This document shows positions 1 through 8,718 of a stretch of DNA of 64,000 nt, one piece after another; positions within the stretch are counted from its first letter, which is position 1; the number at the start of each line of letters is the position of its first letter. The notes below the pieces were generated by a model. The model did no database searches and was not told the origin of the DNA. It saw only the letters and a program-made list of their open reading frames with translations. The position numbers and the translations under genes are program-made. Source of the stretch: CAWDPQ01 sp963804245. Lineage in GTDB: Bacteria; Acidobacteriota; Vicinamibacteria; Vicinamibacterales; 2-12-FULL-66-21. The stretch spans positions 1 through 64,000 of the forward strand of contig CAWDPQ010000018.1 of assembly GCA_963804245.1 (NCBI GenBank), in the 5' to 3' direction.

Positions 1-1741
1 GATCGGCGGCCCGGCTCCAGTGATACAGGGTTGGAAGGGACTTGCCCGCCCAGCGCGCGTATGCGGCCGCTTCGTACCAGCTCACCGCGGCGACGGGATG
101 ATCGTCCTGGCCAGCGACGTACGTTCCCAACTCCCACGTGGCCGGGCCCGGTCTCCCTGTTGCATCTCGGAAACGTGCCATCGCGGCGTCGAACGTCAGT
201 CGCCGACTCTCGTGCACGAACGGCTCGCTCCACAGTTCCGGACGGCGATAGCCGCCGTCGTCCACGAACCTCTTGTATTCGCGGTTCGTCACTTCGTGAC
301 GATCGATCCAGTAGTCCGGCAAGCCGACCTCCGGCAGGTGTTCGAGGCCAGGTATGGAAACGCGGAAACCCGGGCTGGCCGATGCGATGCGCACCATGCC
401 GGGAGGAACCTGGTCTTCGGGAAATAGGGTGAAATGCATGCGCGGTTGATCGAACGGACCAGGACCGACGTCTTCCGCGACGTGACGACCTGGCATCTCG
501 ACTTTCCACTGCAACAGGCCGCGAGGCACGATGGCCCCCGCGATCGGTGTCTGGCCGAGCGGACGCCATGGCTCTTCGTTGCGGCCTGTACGGCCGGAAG
601 AAGACGCTGGCACCCGTGGGGTCCGAGTTGACGGTCGCTTGGCGGGAAATCGCACGCCATTGCTCCGCGAGGAGTGGATCGTCCGGAATGAATGCCTGGG
701 CGCGTTGCGCCAACGCATACGCCTGGTCGAATTGGTCGGCGCCGGCCAACCGAATGATCTCGGGCAGCGCCTCGTGCCGCGCCCAGCGGATTTTCGCATT
801 GCGCTGCGACCACCATGCGACGCCGCTGGCGATCAGAGTCAGTGCAACGATGACGCCCGCCACCTGGATTCGCCGCGACGCAGGCGGACGGACGACCACC
901 GGCACAGTGCCTGACGACAATCGCGCGTAACAACTGGCTGCGAGATCGCGCACGGCCGCGGCGCTGATGGTGCGCTTGTCCCGATCTCGCACCAGGGTGC
1001 GATTGACGATCTCTTCCAATTCCGGGGCGGCGTCCGGCCTGAGGGTTCTGACGGGCGTTGGAGTATCGGTCAACACCGCATGGACGATCGACAGTGCATT
1101 CGAGCCATTGAATGGCGACCGGCCGGTCAACATCTCGTAGCTGACGACGCCGAGGGACCACAGGTCGGAGCGTGCACGTTGACTGCTTCGCCGGTGGCCT
1201 GTTCAGGAGACATGTAGCTGGCCGTTCCCAGTGCGGTACCGGCGTGGGTGAGTTGCGTTCCCGTTTCCGCGGTGTCGATCTTGGCGATGCCGAAGTCCAG
1301 AACCTTCAATCCCCCCGTCGACGTCAACATCAGGTTCGCGGGCTTCAGGTCGCGATGGACGATCTTGGCGGCATGTGCCGCTTTCAACGCGTCGGCGATC
1401 TGGGTCACGATTCCGGCGATCTCGGCCATGGTGAGCCGCTCGCGGGCGAGACGAGCAGCGAGGGTCTCTCCCTCGTAGTACGCCATCGCGATGAACGGCC
1501 GTCCCTCATGCGTACCGATGTCGTAGATGGTGGCGATCTGCGGGTGATCCAGCGCACTCGCTGCGCGCGCCTCTCGCAACAGGCGGACGGCAGCGTCCGG
1601 GTTGCCGGCGTTTTCAGCGGGAAGGAATTTGAGCGCGACCTGGCGGTGCAGGCGAGTATCCTGAGCCAGATAAACCATGCCCATTCCCCCGGCACCGATC
1701 TGACGAACGATCCGGTAATGGGCGACCTCGGCTCCCAGCAC
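1..1741 (-). pseudogene. Ser/Thr protein kinase fused to FGE-sulfatase domain, frameshifted, C-terminus cut by window edge
   Basis: Membrane Hanks-type kinase. From a GTG start at 1741 the kinase domain has the glycine loop IGAGGMGMVY (residues 15-24), Lys38 in VALKF, HRDLKP (Asp131), DFG (Asp149) and SPE near 189. The frame changes near 1175-1178, just after GEAVN; the next frame continues stop-free with ARSDLWSLGVVSYEMLTG, a membrane segment (VAGVIVALTLIASGVAWW, about 800-860) and then a formylglycine-generating-enzyme-like domain: DYWIDRHEVTNREYKRFV and, at the window edge, HPVAAVSWYEAAAYARWAGK. One missing base explains the break. A -10-like TAGTAA (1751-1756) lies nine bases before the GTG. 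In the FGE/PvdO/EgtB superfamily this fold modifies or binds other proteins; here it should be extracytoplasmic. The pairing is seen directly; its job is inference. The frameshift may be real or an assembly error. Confidence 0.85.
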
Positions 1742-1782
1742 GTGCAGAGATTACTACGACATCGCCGGTCCCGCGTCCGCAG

Positions 1783-2394
1783 TCAGGAGATGTCAATGAT
1801 GACCCCATCTCCCCTTGCCGCGCCCTTCGTGATGAACTCTCGCACATCGTCGAAGCTCGTCAACAACCACTCCAGTGGAGAGTCACCTGGTTTGGCTGGC
1901 CGCTTCCAGATCACGTCAGGGTAAATCTTCAGCTTCGTCATCCGCTCGGGATCGTAGCGGCGTGTGAGTTCAGCGCGCGTGAGAGTCGAGAGGAACTCGG
2001 AAAAGCGGCGCACCTGCTGCGGCCGCAGGGCGCGGCTGAAGCCTTCGTCATCCAGATCTTCACCGCCTCGCATGAAATAGCAGGCTGGCTCTTCACCCTC
2101 ATCAGCCGTCCCGGTAAACAGAAAATGGAGACCGTGCCAGGCCTTCTCGATGTCGATGCTCCGATCGGGATCCGGCGGGGGAAGAGGCGCATCACTTTCT
2201 GATTCGGGCACGACTTCGCTGATCGTGATCGGCGTCAGGCGCAGCAGCCAGCCGAGAAGCCCCTTCGGGCGCACTTCGCGTACCTGAGGTGCGCTCCCAT
2301 CACCCTCCAGGAAGCTGATAACGGCGTCGGGATCGGCGAGCAGGCGCTCGATGTCCGCTTCGGTCGCACGGTGAAGACTGCACGTCATGCCCAT
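1783..2394 (-). CDS. DUF1877 (YfbM-like) family protein
   Basis: 203-residue soluble protein of unknown function. The N-terminus MGMTCSLHRATEADIERLL followed by a DPDAVISFLEG segment is typical of DUF1877/YfbM proteins, which begin with a similar methionine-rich stretch and a 'leucine loop, FLE' segment; the C-terminal DVREFITKGAARGDGVIIDI also fits. I chose the ATG at 2394 over an upstream in-frame start at 2511 because GGAG lies about ten bases before it and because the family begins here. The gene lies 41 bases upstream of the kinase-FGE gene on the same strand, so co-transcription is possible. No membrane segment or signal is visible. The molecular role of the family is not established. 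Confidence 0.75.
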   Translation of the reverse strand: MGMTCSLHRATEADIERLLADPDAVISFLEGDGSAPQVREVRPKGLLGWLLRLTPITISEVVPESESDAPLPPPDPDRSIDIEKAWHGLHFLFTGTADEGEEPACYFMRGGEDLDDEGFSRALRPQQVRRFSEFLSTLTRAELTRRYDPERMTKLKIYPDVIWKRPAKPGDSPLEWLLTSFDDVREFITKGAARGDGVIIDIS

Positions 2395-3052
2395 GTCCAG
2401 TTGGCTCCGTTTGTTCGCAGCGCACGCACTTGCCGATTGGACGCATCGGCGCGGAGACGCAGGATTATACAAACGCCGCGTTCTCGCAGGATTTGGCCCA
2501 GTTTGACTCAATCAATGGCCGCGAGCGTAACCGACACGCTGCAGGAGTCGATTGAAGCCACGGGACACGCTCACAACGCGGAGGCACGGGACGCGGGGAA
2601 CATAGGTGCCCAGCCGAACGACGCCCGCTTGCGAAAAGCGATAACGCAGAGAGCGCTGGGGGCGGGAGACAACTGGGGTAGTTGGGGTTCGACGGGGCTG
2701 GCCCGCAGCGCAACGAGCCATCCCCGGTGTCTCAGCGCGTCCTCGGCGATCTCAGCGTTGACGCTCTTGGCAAGCAACCGATGCAGACTCTGGAACTTCG
2801 TGTCTTCGCGTCTCCGTGTTTATCCAGTCCTGTGCCCTCCGTTTACTTCGTGCCGCAAACCGTCGGCCGACGCTGCGTGGACTCGCATACCTTTTCGCAT
2901 TCTCACGTTGACGGCGTGCGACCGCTGGGATAGGCTCCGCGCGCTCACAAGATTCCCATGGTTCGCGAGGCTGGCAGGCCGGAGGCGCGCAGCGTGAAGC
3001 GGCCTTCAGCTTCACGTCAGCCATCACCAGTTGTCACAAGAGGAGAGAGACG
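2395..3052. other. Intergenic region without a supported gene; contains a dispersed low-complexity repeat
   Basis: No credible coding frame was found. The middle (about 2680-2830) carries a degenerate dispersed repeat, described separately. The last 50 bases hold the ribosome-binding site AGGAG of the next gene (about 3041-3045). I see no tRNA, hairpin terminator or mobile-element end. Confidence 0.5.
2735..2828 (-). repeat. Degenerate ACACGGAGACGCGAAGACACG-type dispersed repeat
   Basis: Read on the minus strand, the stretch contains AACACGGAGACGCGAAGACA and, about 40 bases on, GCTGAGATCGCCGAGGACGC. Short purine-rich repeats of this type (cggagac/gaagaca words) recur in intergenic DNA of many bacteria including Acidobacteria and are often mistranslated as small proteins rich in NAEIAE words; here the minus-strand frame gives SVNAEIAEDALRHRG. 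I treat it as a non-coding repeat and not as a gene. Confidence 0.45.
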
Positions 3053-3525
3053 ATGAAGCGAAGCAAACGACTAGTGGCCGGGTTCGTGCTCATGGTCGGC
3101 GTGTTGGCGACCGGACTCCTCGTCCACGCTCAGGTCACACGTCCCTACCGGAACGGCTCCGTCTGGCAGATTTCCATGATCCGGATGAAGCCGGGGATGG
3201 AAACGGCTTATTTGAATTACGTCGCGACAGATTGGAAGCGGGTTCAGGAGAGCGCCAAGAAGGAAGGCTTGATTCTGTCCTACCGCGTGCTCACAACGGA
3301 GGGCCATGGTCCGACCGATTGGAACATGCTGCTGATGACCGATACAAGGATCTCGCGACGTTGGAAGCCGGCGAGCAAAAGAGCGACGCCTTCTTCCAGA
3401 AGGCTGTCGGCGATGACCAGAAGCAGATGGCGGGATACAAGGAACGCCTGGAGATTCGCGAGGTGATCGGTACTCGTCTCGCACGGGAAGTTGTTTTGGA
3501 GCCCAAGCCGTCAGGTTCGCGGTGA
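3053..3525 (+). pseudogene. Small secreted protein of unknown function, frameshifted
   Basis: Begins with a clear signal peptide (MKRSKRLVAGFVLMVGVLAT, cleavage after VHAQ) and a ribosome-binding site AGGAG seven bases before the ATG. The first frame is convincing to NMLLMT (about 3340); the continuation KDLATLEAGEQKSDAFFQKA lies in the next frame and runs to a stop at 3523-3525. A single missing base near 3341-3346 explains it. Restored length is about 157 residues. I do not recognise a family with certainty; the pattern 'GSVWQISMIRMKPGME...YLNYVATDWK' resembles small exported proteins with a ferredoxin-like fold that report a time course of a quantity, but no function should be assigned. 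It may be real decay or an assembly indel. Confidence 0.6.
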
Positions 3526-3615
3526 GCTGACGCGTAGCGGCTGGCGCATCGGTCGCCAGCCGCTCGCTTTCCATTCAGCTGGTCGAGTACCAGATCAGGT
3601 CTCGGCGAAGTCACG

Positions 3616-5892
3616 TCACCGCTCGGACAGCATCTCCGCCGGCAGCGAGAACACCATCAGCTTCGCTGGCACGATCGGATCGCCCAGGTACCCGCCACCG
3701 CTCACCATGACGGCTACGTATTGCCTGCGATCGCGCCCCTGATAGGTGATCGGCACCGCGTGCGCGGCGGCACCGACGTTCGTCGCCCAGAGCTCTTGGC
3801 CGGTTCTCGCCTCGAAGGCCCGGAACATGTTGTCCACGGTTCCACCCACGAACACGAGCCCGCCTGCCGTCACCATAGTCCCGCCAATGTTCGGCACGCC
3901 CGTCTTCGGCACGCCCAAAGCCTTCAGCTCCGCAAACTCTCCGAGCGGCACACGCCAGGCAATGTCGCCGGTGTTCACGTCGACGGCGGTGAGCTCGCCC
4001 CACGGCGGCTGCTGGCACGGCCAGAACTTGTCAGCGTCCCAGAATTTCCAGCGCTGCGCCATCGGAACGCCCTCGGCACTGGGTTCGATCCGATACACCT
4101 CGCCCAGGTTCATGGTGTTGACGAACAAGTAGCCGAGCTGCGGGTCGTACGACGCGCCATGCCAGTTGCTGCCGCCAAGCGTGCCAGGAAAAATCAGGGC
4201 CGCCTTCTCGCCAAACGGCAGATACGGACCGCCCGTTCGCAGCCCACCATGCTTCTTCAATAGGGCGGAGCAGTACTCGAAGTGCTCAGGGTTCAGCTTC
4301 GCCATCTCCTCCGGAGCGAAGCTGTTGCGCGCGAGCGGCACCGGCTTCACGGGAAAGGGCTGCGTCGGCCATGGATGCTCTCCCGCCCAGAAGCCATCCT
4401 GCAGAGTTGGACGTTCCTCGACGCCGTGGATCGGCTGACCAGTCGTGCGATCGAGGATGAAGAGCAGCCCCTGCTTGGTCATCTGCGCGACCGCCGGAAT
4501 CGTGCGGCCGCTCCGGACGACGTCGATCAGGACCGGTGCGGATTCCAGGTCGTAGTCCCAAACGTCGTGGTGCGTCGTCTGGAAGTGCCACTTCAACTTG
4601 CCGGTTTCCGCATCGAGCGCAACGAGCGTGCTCCCGTACAGATTCGCGCCCTTACGGTCTCCCCCGTAATAGTCGTAGGTAGCACACCCGAGCGGCAGGA
4701 ATACCAGGCCGCGCTCCGCGTCCACTGTCATGTGCCCCCACACGTTCGCGCCCGACCGATCCTTCCAGCTCTCGCCTTCCCACGTTTCGTGGCCGGGCTC
4801 TCCCGGCCGCGGTACGGTATGGAACGTCCAGACAAGTTGGCCGGTTCGCGCGTTCCAGGCGCGAACGTCTCCGGAGGGTCCGAGGCTCGGCTGCTCCTGG
4901 ACATGCGAACCGGTGATCACGAGATTCTTGAAGATGACCGGCGGCGAGGACAGACCGTAGAACGCCTTGGGAAACTTGTCGGCGAGTCCCTCCCGCAGGT
5001 TGAGGGCGCCAGCGTCGGCGAACCGCGACGCCAGCTTTCCGGTCTTCGCGTCGATCGCAACGAGGAAGCCCTGGTTGGTTCCCAGATAGAGCGTTGCCGG
5101 CGTTTCGCCATCACCGGCCCGGTACGTCAGGCTGCGGACTCCGGGGCTGCCGACGTCCTTCAGAGTGAGCTTCCAGACCACCCGCCCGGTTTCCGGCTCG
5201 AGCGCGACAACGCGATCGTAAGGCGTGGTGACATACATGACGCCGTCCACGACGAGCGGCGTTGCCTGCGATAGACGGCGGCGGACGCGGCCGCTCGCCG
5301 GACCCTGTGCGTTTGCCGCACCGCCGCCGCGAGATGGCGGTGCAGGCGGGGTGACGGAGGGAGCCGCGTCTGCGGGCTCCTGTGTCTCGTAGGTCCACGC
5401 ACTCTGCAGGCTTGCGACGTTCTGCGGATTGATTTGTTTCAGTGGCGAGTAGCGGCGCCCGCCAGAATCATGGCCATAGAAGCGCCACTCGTTCTCCGGG
5501 ATGACGACGGCTTTACTGTCTGCGGATGCTTTCGCTCTGGCGGAGGGCGCTGCCGCCCCTCGGCCGGGCGTCGAACTGGGTGTCGGCGCAGTGCGCGCGC
5601 TCCCGCCGATAGGCGGCCTGCCGAAATGCTGCGACAGATACCGGATCGTGGCTTCGATCTCCGGGTCTGTCCCCTTCGCTCCGCGTGTCACCATATTGTC
5701 GACGACCTGCGACCACCCATCGTCTGTATGACGATGCGCAATGACGACCTCGATACGATGACAGCCTGTACCGCACATTCGCTGGACGATCTCACGGCCC
5801 TCGCCCGGCGGCAATGTCGTCTGCGCGGCAGCCGGAGCAGCGATCGACAAGAACAGAACAGCGGCAACAGGAATGTGCGGAGGGTGACTCAT
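3616..5892 (-). CDS. Exported PQQ-dependent dehydrogenase (quinoprotein) with N-terminal cytochrome-c-like domain
   Basis: Periplasmic quinoprotein of about 758 residues from the ATG at 5892 (GAGG six bases upstream; a GTG at 5904 is an alternative). Order: signal peptide (IPVAAVLFLSIAAPAAAQ), a short haem-type domain with MCGTGCHRIEV (about residues 38-48), a low-complexity linker, then an eight-bladed PQQ propeller beginning WRFYGHDSGGRRYSPLKQIN. The blade words WNARTGQLVWTFHTVPRPGE and TTHHDVWDYDLESAPVLIDV are typical of the membrane glucose/quinate or alcohol dehydrogenase group. The family oxidises alcohols or sugars and passes electrons to quinone or cytochrome. The haem motif is C-x3-C-H and not C-x2-C-H. 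It follows an exported isomerase-like gene on the same strand, suggesting a shared carbohydrate role. The substrate cannot be read from sequence. Confidence 0.88.
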   Translation of the reverse strand: MSHPPHIPVAAVLFLSIAAPAAAQTTLPPGEGREIVQRMCGTGCHRIEVVIAHRHTDDGWSQVVDNMVTRGAKGTDPEIEATIRYLSQHFGRPPIGGSARTAPTPSSTPGRGAAAPSARAKASADSKAVVIPENEWRFYGHDSGGRRYSPLKQINPQNVASLQSAWTYETQEPADAAPSVTPPAPPSRGGGAANAQGPASGRVRRRLSQATPLVVDGVMYVTTPYDRVVALEPETGRVVWKLTLKDVGSPGVRSLTYRAGDGETPATLYLGTNQGFLVAIDAKTGKLASRFADAGALNLREGLADKFPKAFYGLSSPPVIFKNLVITGSHVQEQPSLGPSGDVRAWNARTGQLVWTFHTVPRPGEPGHETWEGESWKDRSGANVWGHMTVDAERGLVFLPLGCATYDYYGGDRKGANLYGSTLVALDAETGKLKWHFQTTHHDVWDYDLESAPVLIDVVRSGRTIPAVAQMTKQGLLFILDRTTGQPIHGVEERPTLQDGFWAGEHPWPTQPFPVKPVPLARNSFAPEEMAKLNPEHFEYCSALLKKHGGLRTGGPYLPFGEKAALIFPGTLGGSNWHGASYDPQLGYLFVNTMNLGEVYRIEPSAEGVPMAQRWKFWDADKFWPCQQPPWGELTAVDVNTGDIAWRVPLGEFAELKALGVPKTGVPNIGGTMVTAGGLVFVGGTVDNMFRAFEARTGQELWATNVGAAAHAVPITYQGRDRRQYVAVMVSGGGYLGDPIVPAKLMVFSLPAEMLSER

Positions 5893-6048
5893 CGTCGGCC
5901 TCACCGAGCGGACTTCGCGGACGGCTGCCCGAGCTTGAGGCTGAGCGTCTTCGTCATGTGAGGGCTTGACGCATCGATCCGGGTGTCGTCGGTTGGGGAC
6001 GCTCGCAACTCTGAGCCCTCAGATCGTAGGGCCGCGCGATAAACGTGG

Positions 6049-6180
6049 TCAGGTTGTGGCCGATGCCAATCTCTGCGCAACCGTCGCCGTCGCGGCTGTC
6101 GGGGACGAAAGGTCTCCAAGCAACAGCGGCGCAGCCGCCGCGAGACCGAGGAACTCCCGACGTTCGAGTTTGCGCGTCAT
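6049..6180 (-). pseudogene. Orphan Tat-signal peptide fragment (start of a lost exported protein)
   Basis: The ATG at 6180 opens a 43-residue frame beginning MTRKLERREFLGLAAAAPLL, a standard twin-arginine leader, then stops at 6049-6051. No mature domain follows in this frame. Downstream frames to 5920 (one reads IGIGHNLTTFIARPYDLRAQ) stay open for a while but give no family I recognise. It sits between the isomerase-like gene and the PQQ dehydrogenase, in the same direction. I read it as the surviving front of an exported enzyme whose body has been deleted or frameshifted. Confidence 0.45.
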
Positions 6181-6193
6181 GTTGATGGCCACC

Positions 6194-7153
6194 TCAGATG
6201 GAAAGTTTCAGCGTGCCGGTGATGAAGGTCTTCATCTCCTGCGAGGCGACGATTGGATCCTTCGGGCTGCGATCGAGCTCGATCTGTACCCACCCGGTGT
6301 ACTTCAGCTGTCGGAACAATTCGACGAGCGCGGGGAAATCTACGATACCTCGCCCGAGTTCGACGAAGTCCCCCTTGATGGTGTCCGCGTAGTCGGCGCG
6401 GCGGAATGGGATATTCGGATCGAAATCCTTCCAATGACTCGCCGCAAGCCGCGACCCGTATGTCTTCACGGCCTCTACCGGGTTGTAGCCCGCGCCGGCA
6501 AGGTGGCCGACGTCCGCGCATAGAAAGACGTGCTTTGGATCGGTCGCGTCGAGCACCTGCCGGATGATGTCCCGAGTCTGGTTGCGGCCCGGGTGCCAGC
6601 CAACCTTGATGCCGTGATCCTGCAGGGCGACTCGTCCCAGCTCGTTGAGCGCTTTGACGGCATTCTTGACGTCTTCAGCCGTGCGCTGCGGCGACGCCCC
6701 CGGCGTGAAGTAAACCCGGCGGCCGGAGCGCTGGCGCTGCCCCCAACCCATGGCGATGTAGCCCGCCCCCACACTCTTCAGGAACCTGGCGACAGCTGCC
6801 GTCTTCTGGCGCATTGCCGGCAGTTCGTCCGGTTCGTGCAGCTGCATCGAATGGTACACACCCACCAGCTTTACGCCGTGCTCGCCGGTCCTCTTCTCGA
6901 ACTCGCTGACGTTGCTCCCGTAGGTCGTGTCGAGATCGGCGAGCGTGTTGTCGGCCTCCGTGGCCTTGAACCCGAGGCTGGCGATCGCCTGACAGGCCTT
7001 CCAGTAGGTGTCGGTCGCCGCGTCCGCCTGCAGCCAGAGTGTTGCCGCCATTCCGATTTTGAAAGGCTGTGCCTGGGCGACGGACGGGCGGGCTGTCGCC
7101 AGAACGGACGCTGCGGTCAGACCGGTCGTTTTGAGGAACGTTCTACGGTTCAT
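6194..7153 (-). CDS. Tat-exported sugar phosphate isomerase/epimerase-like TIM-barrel protein
   Basis: 319 residues from the ATG at 7153, preceded by GGAGGAGGG eight bases upstream. The N-terminus MNRRTFLKTTGLTAASVLAT is a Tat leader. The body matches the xylose-isomerase-like TIM barrel (AP-endonuclease-2 fold): GWHPGRNQT (metal-site histidine), LCADVGHLAGAGYNPVEAV, SHWKDFDPN and a C-terminal IELDRSPKDPI glutamate. Members act as isomerases, epimerases or dehydratases on sugars and inositols; exported versions are common in Acidobacteria and Planctomycetes but their substrates are mostly unknown. The following same-strand genes are a Tat-leader remnant and a PQQ dehydrogenase. A second, distinct exported isomerase-like gene lies at 23927-24790. 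Confidence 0.8.
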   Translation of the reverse strand: MNRRTFLKTTGLTAASVLATARPSVAQAQPFKIGMAATLWLQADAATDTYWKACQAIASLGFKATEADNTLADLDTTYGSNVSEFEKRTGEHGVKLVGVYHSMQLHEPDELPAMRQKTAAVARFLKSVGAGYIAMGWGQRQRSGRRVYFTPGASPQRTAEDVKNAVKALNELGRVALQDHGIKVGWHPGRNQTRDIIRQVLDATDPKHVFLCADVGHLAGAGYNPVEAVKTYGSRLAASHWKDFDPNIPFRRADYADTIKGDFVELGRGIVDFPALVELFRQLKYTGWVQIELDRSPKDPIVASQEMKTFITGTLKLSI

Positions 7154-7175
7154 CACGCCCTCCTCCATCCGGCAA

Positions 7176-7198
7176 AAAAAGGGGACAGTCCCCTTTTT
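7176..7198. terminator. Perfect hairpin with A-tract and T-tract, probable bidirectional terminator
   Basis: An 11-base arm AAAAAGGGGAC (7176-7186) pairs perfectly with GTCCCCTTTTT (7188-7198) around a single A. The T-run gives it the form of an intrinsic terminator in either direction. It overlaps the stop codon of the TPR gene on the minus strand (7198-7200) and lies about 20 bases before the ATG of the isomerase-like gene, so it would separate the two units. The core GGGACAGTCCC recurs at 37791-37800. Confidence 0.6.
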
Positions 7199-8694
7199 CA
7201 GTGCTGGTCACTGCGGCCCTTCAGGCGGCGCAGGTCCTCGTCTATGCGCTCAACGAGTTCGACTTGACCCAGCGAAGCCGCGCGCGCCCGCGCTGCACGC
7301 CCGTAGCGCTCGGCATCGGACAGTGCTCCCTGACGGGCGTACGCATCGGCAAGGTAATAGAGGTACAGCGGAGTCTTGTCGTCTTCGATCTGGGTCGCCG
7401 CGAAAAAGTGCCTGATGGCCTCCTCTCGCTGCCCGCTCGCTTGCAGTGCACGGGCGAGGTTGAAATTGGCATCGCGGTGCGCGGGATTCCCCTGCAGGGC
7501 TGCGCGCAATTCGCGAATCGCCTCGTCGGTGCGGCCGGCACGCGCGAGCAGATATCCCAGATTGTTGTGCGCGTCCACGTACGTGGGGTCGTTCGCCAGC
7601 GCCTGGCGGAACGCCTCGACTGCGTCGAGCTCACGGCCCTGCGCCAGGAGCAGCAGGCCGTGGTTGTAGTGGTTCTCCGGCTGGCTGGGCGCGAGCGCGA
7701 GTGCGCGCCGATAGTGCTCGGCAGCCTTCTCGAAGGCCCCGTTCGCTGTGTAGGCAGCGACAAGGTTGACGTGTGCGTGCACGAGATCGGGTGCGACGGC
7801 CAGGGCTTGCTCGAATGCCTGGATAGCTTCGTCACGCCGGCCGCTCGCGTTCAGCTGACGGCCTCTTTCGAGGTGGTGATACGGCCCGGTCTTCTGCGCC
7901 TCGATCCGCTCGCGCAGCGGGTCATCGAATGGTGGTCTGCGACCTTGGTATTCTCGATGCCGCGCCAGGTGCGTCTCGGCCCGTTCACGGTCCCCGAGCG
8001 TGCGATACGCCATGGCGAGCGCGTAATGTGCAGCGCCGAAGTGTGGCGACAGCTCCACCGCACGACGGTAGCTCTTGACGGCCGCCGTTATTTCGACCCG
8101 CGCACCCAGCGTACGCCCGAGCCCATAGTGCGCGATTGCCGAGGCCGGACGGTCGGCAATCACCGCAACTTACAACGCCCGGCTTTCCTCCGTGTCACCG
8201 CGGTCGAGGATGATCTCGGCGAGCTTCAACCGGCTCGGCACATCGGCGGGCGCCAGCCGCACCGCCTCGCGAAGCGCCACGCTGGCGGCCTCCGCTCGCC
8301 CGGCGTCCGCCAAGGCGAGGCCCAGGTAGTAGTTCCACTGGAACGACTCGGGATCGATGGCTCGCGCCCTCTCGTAGCACGCCGACGCGCGATCATACTG
8401 ATCGTACGCGTGGAGCACCAGGCCGAGTGACGCAATCGTTTCCGCAGTCGGGTCCTTCTTCGCGCGGTCGCGCGCGGCTCGAACCTGCTCACGGATTGAT
8501 GCCTCGAACTGCTGGAGATCGACGTCGGACAGCTTCAATTGCGAGAACAGGTCGGGCGAAACGGGCGCCTGCGTTCGCGCACCGACAGCCACGGCCAGCC
8601 GCGGGAGCAGGGCAAAGCAAAGCGCCAACAAGAGGATCACAGAGGACCATTCGGCGCGGGTGCCGAATGACCTCTGTGCCTCCGTCCCAATCAC
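7198..8694 (-). pseudogene. TPR-repeat protein split by one in-frame TAA
   Basis: Two open stretches, 8694-8170 and 8163-7198, lie in the same reading frame and are separated only by TAA (8170-8172). Read through, they make one exported protein of about 498 residues: a signal anchor (SSVILLLALCFALLPRLAVA), then many tetratricopeptide repeats such as ASACYERARAIDPESFQWNY, AIQAFEQALAVAPDLVHAHV and AVEAFRQALANDPTYVDAHN. A C-to-T change turning CAA into TAA would explain the break; a GTG two codons later (8161-8163) could let ribosomes restart. It lies 24 bases downstream of the Oar-like receptor gene and is probably in one transcript with it. TPR proteins scaffold other proteins; a partner role in the envelope is inference. 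Confidence 0.75.
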
Positions 8695-8718
8695 GTGTGC
8701 GCTCTCGCCACTGTCGCG

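Noticed and set aside
289..1161. 290-codon minus-strand frame
   Set aside because: Out of frame with the kinase-FGE reading; the FGE-like domain is in another frame and explains this stretch.
2571..2777. Small minus-strand protein with NAEIAED words
   Set aside because: Translation of a low-complexity dispersed repeat that is often misannotated as a protein.
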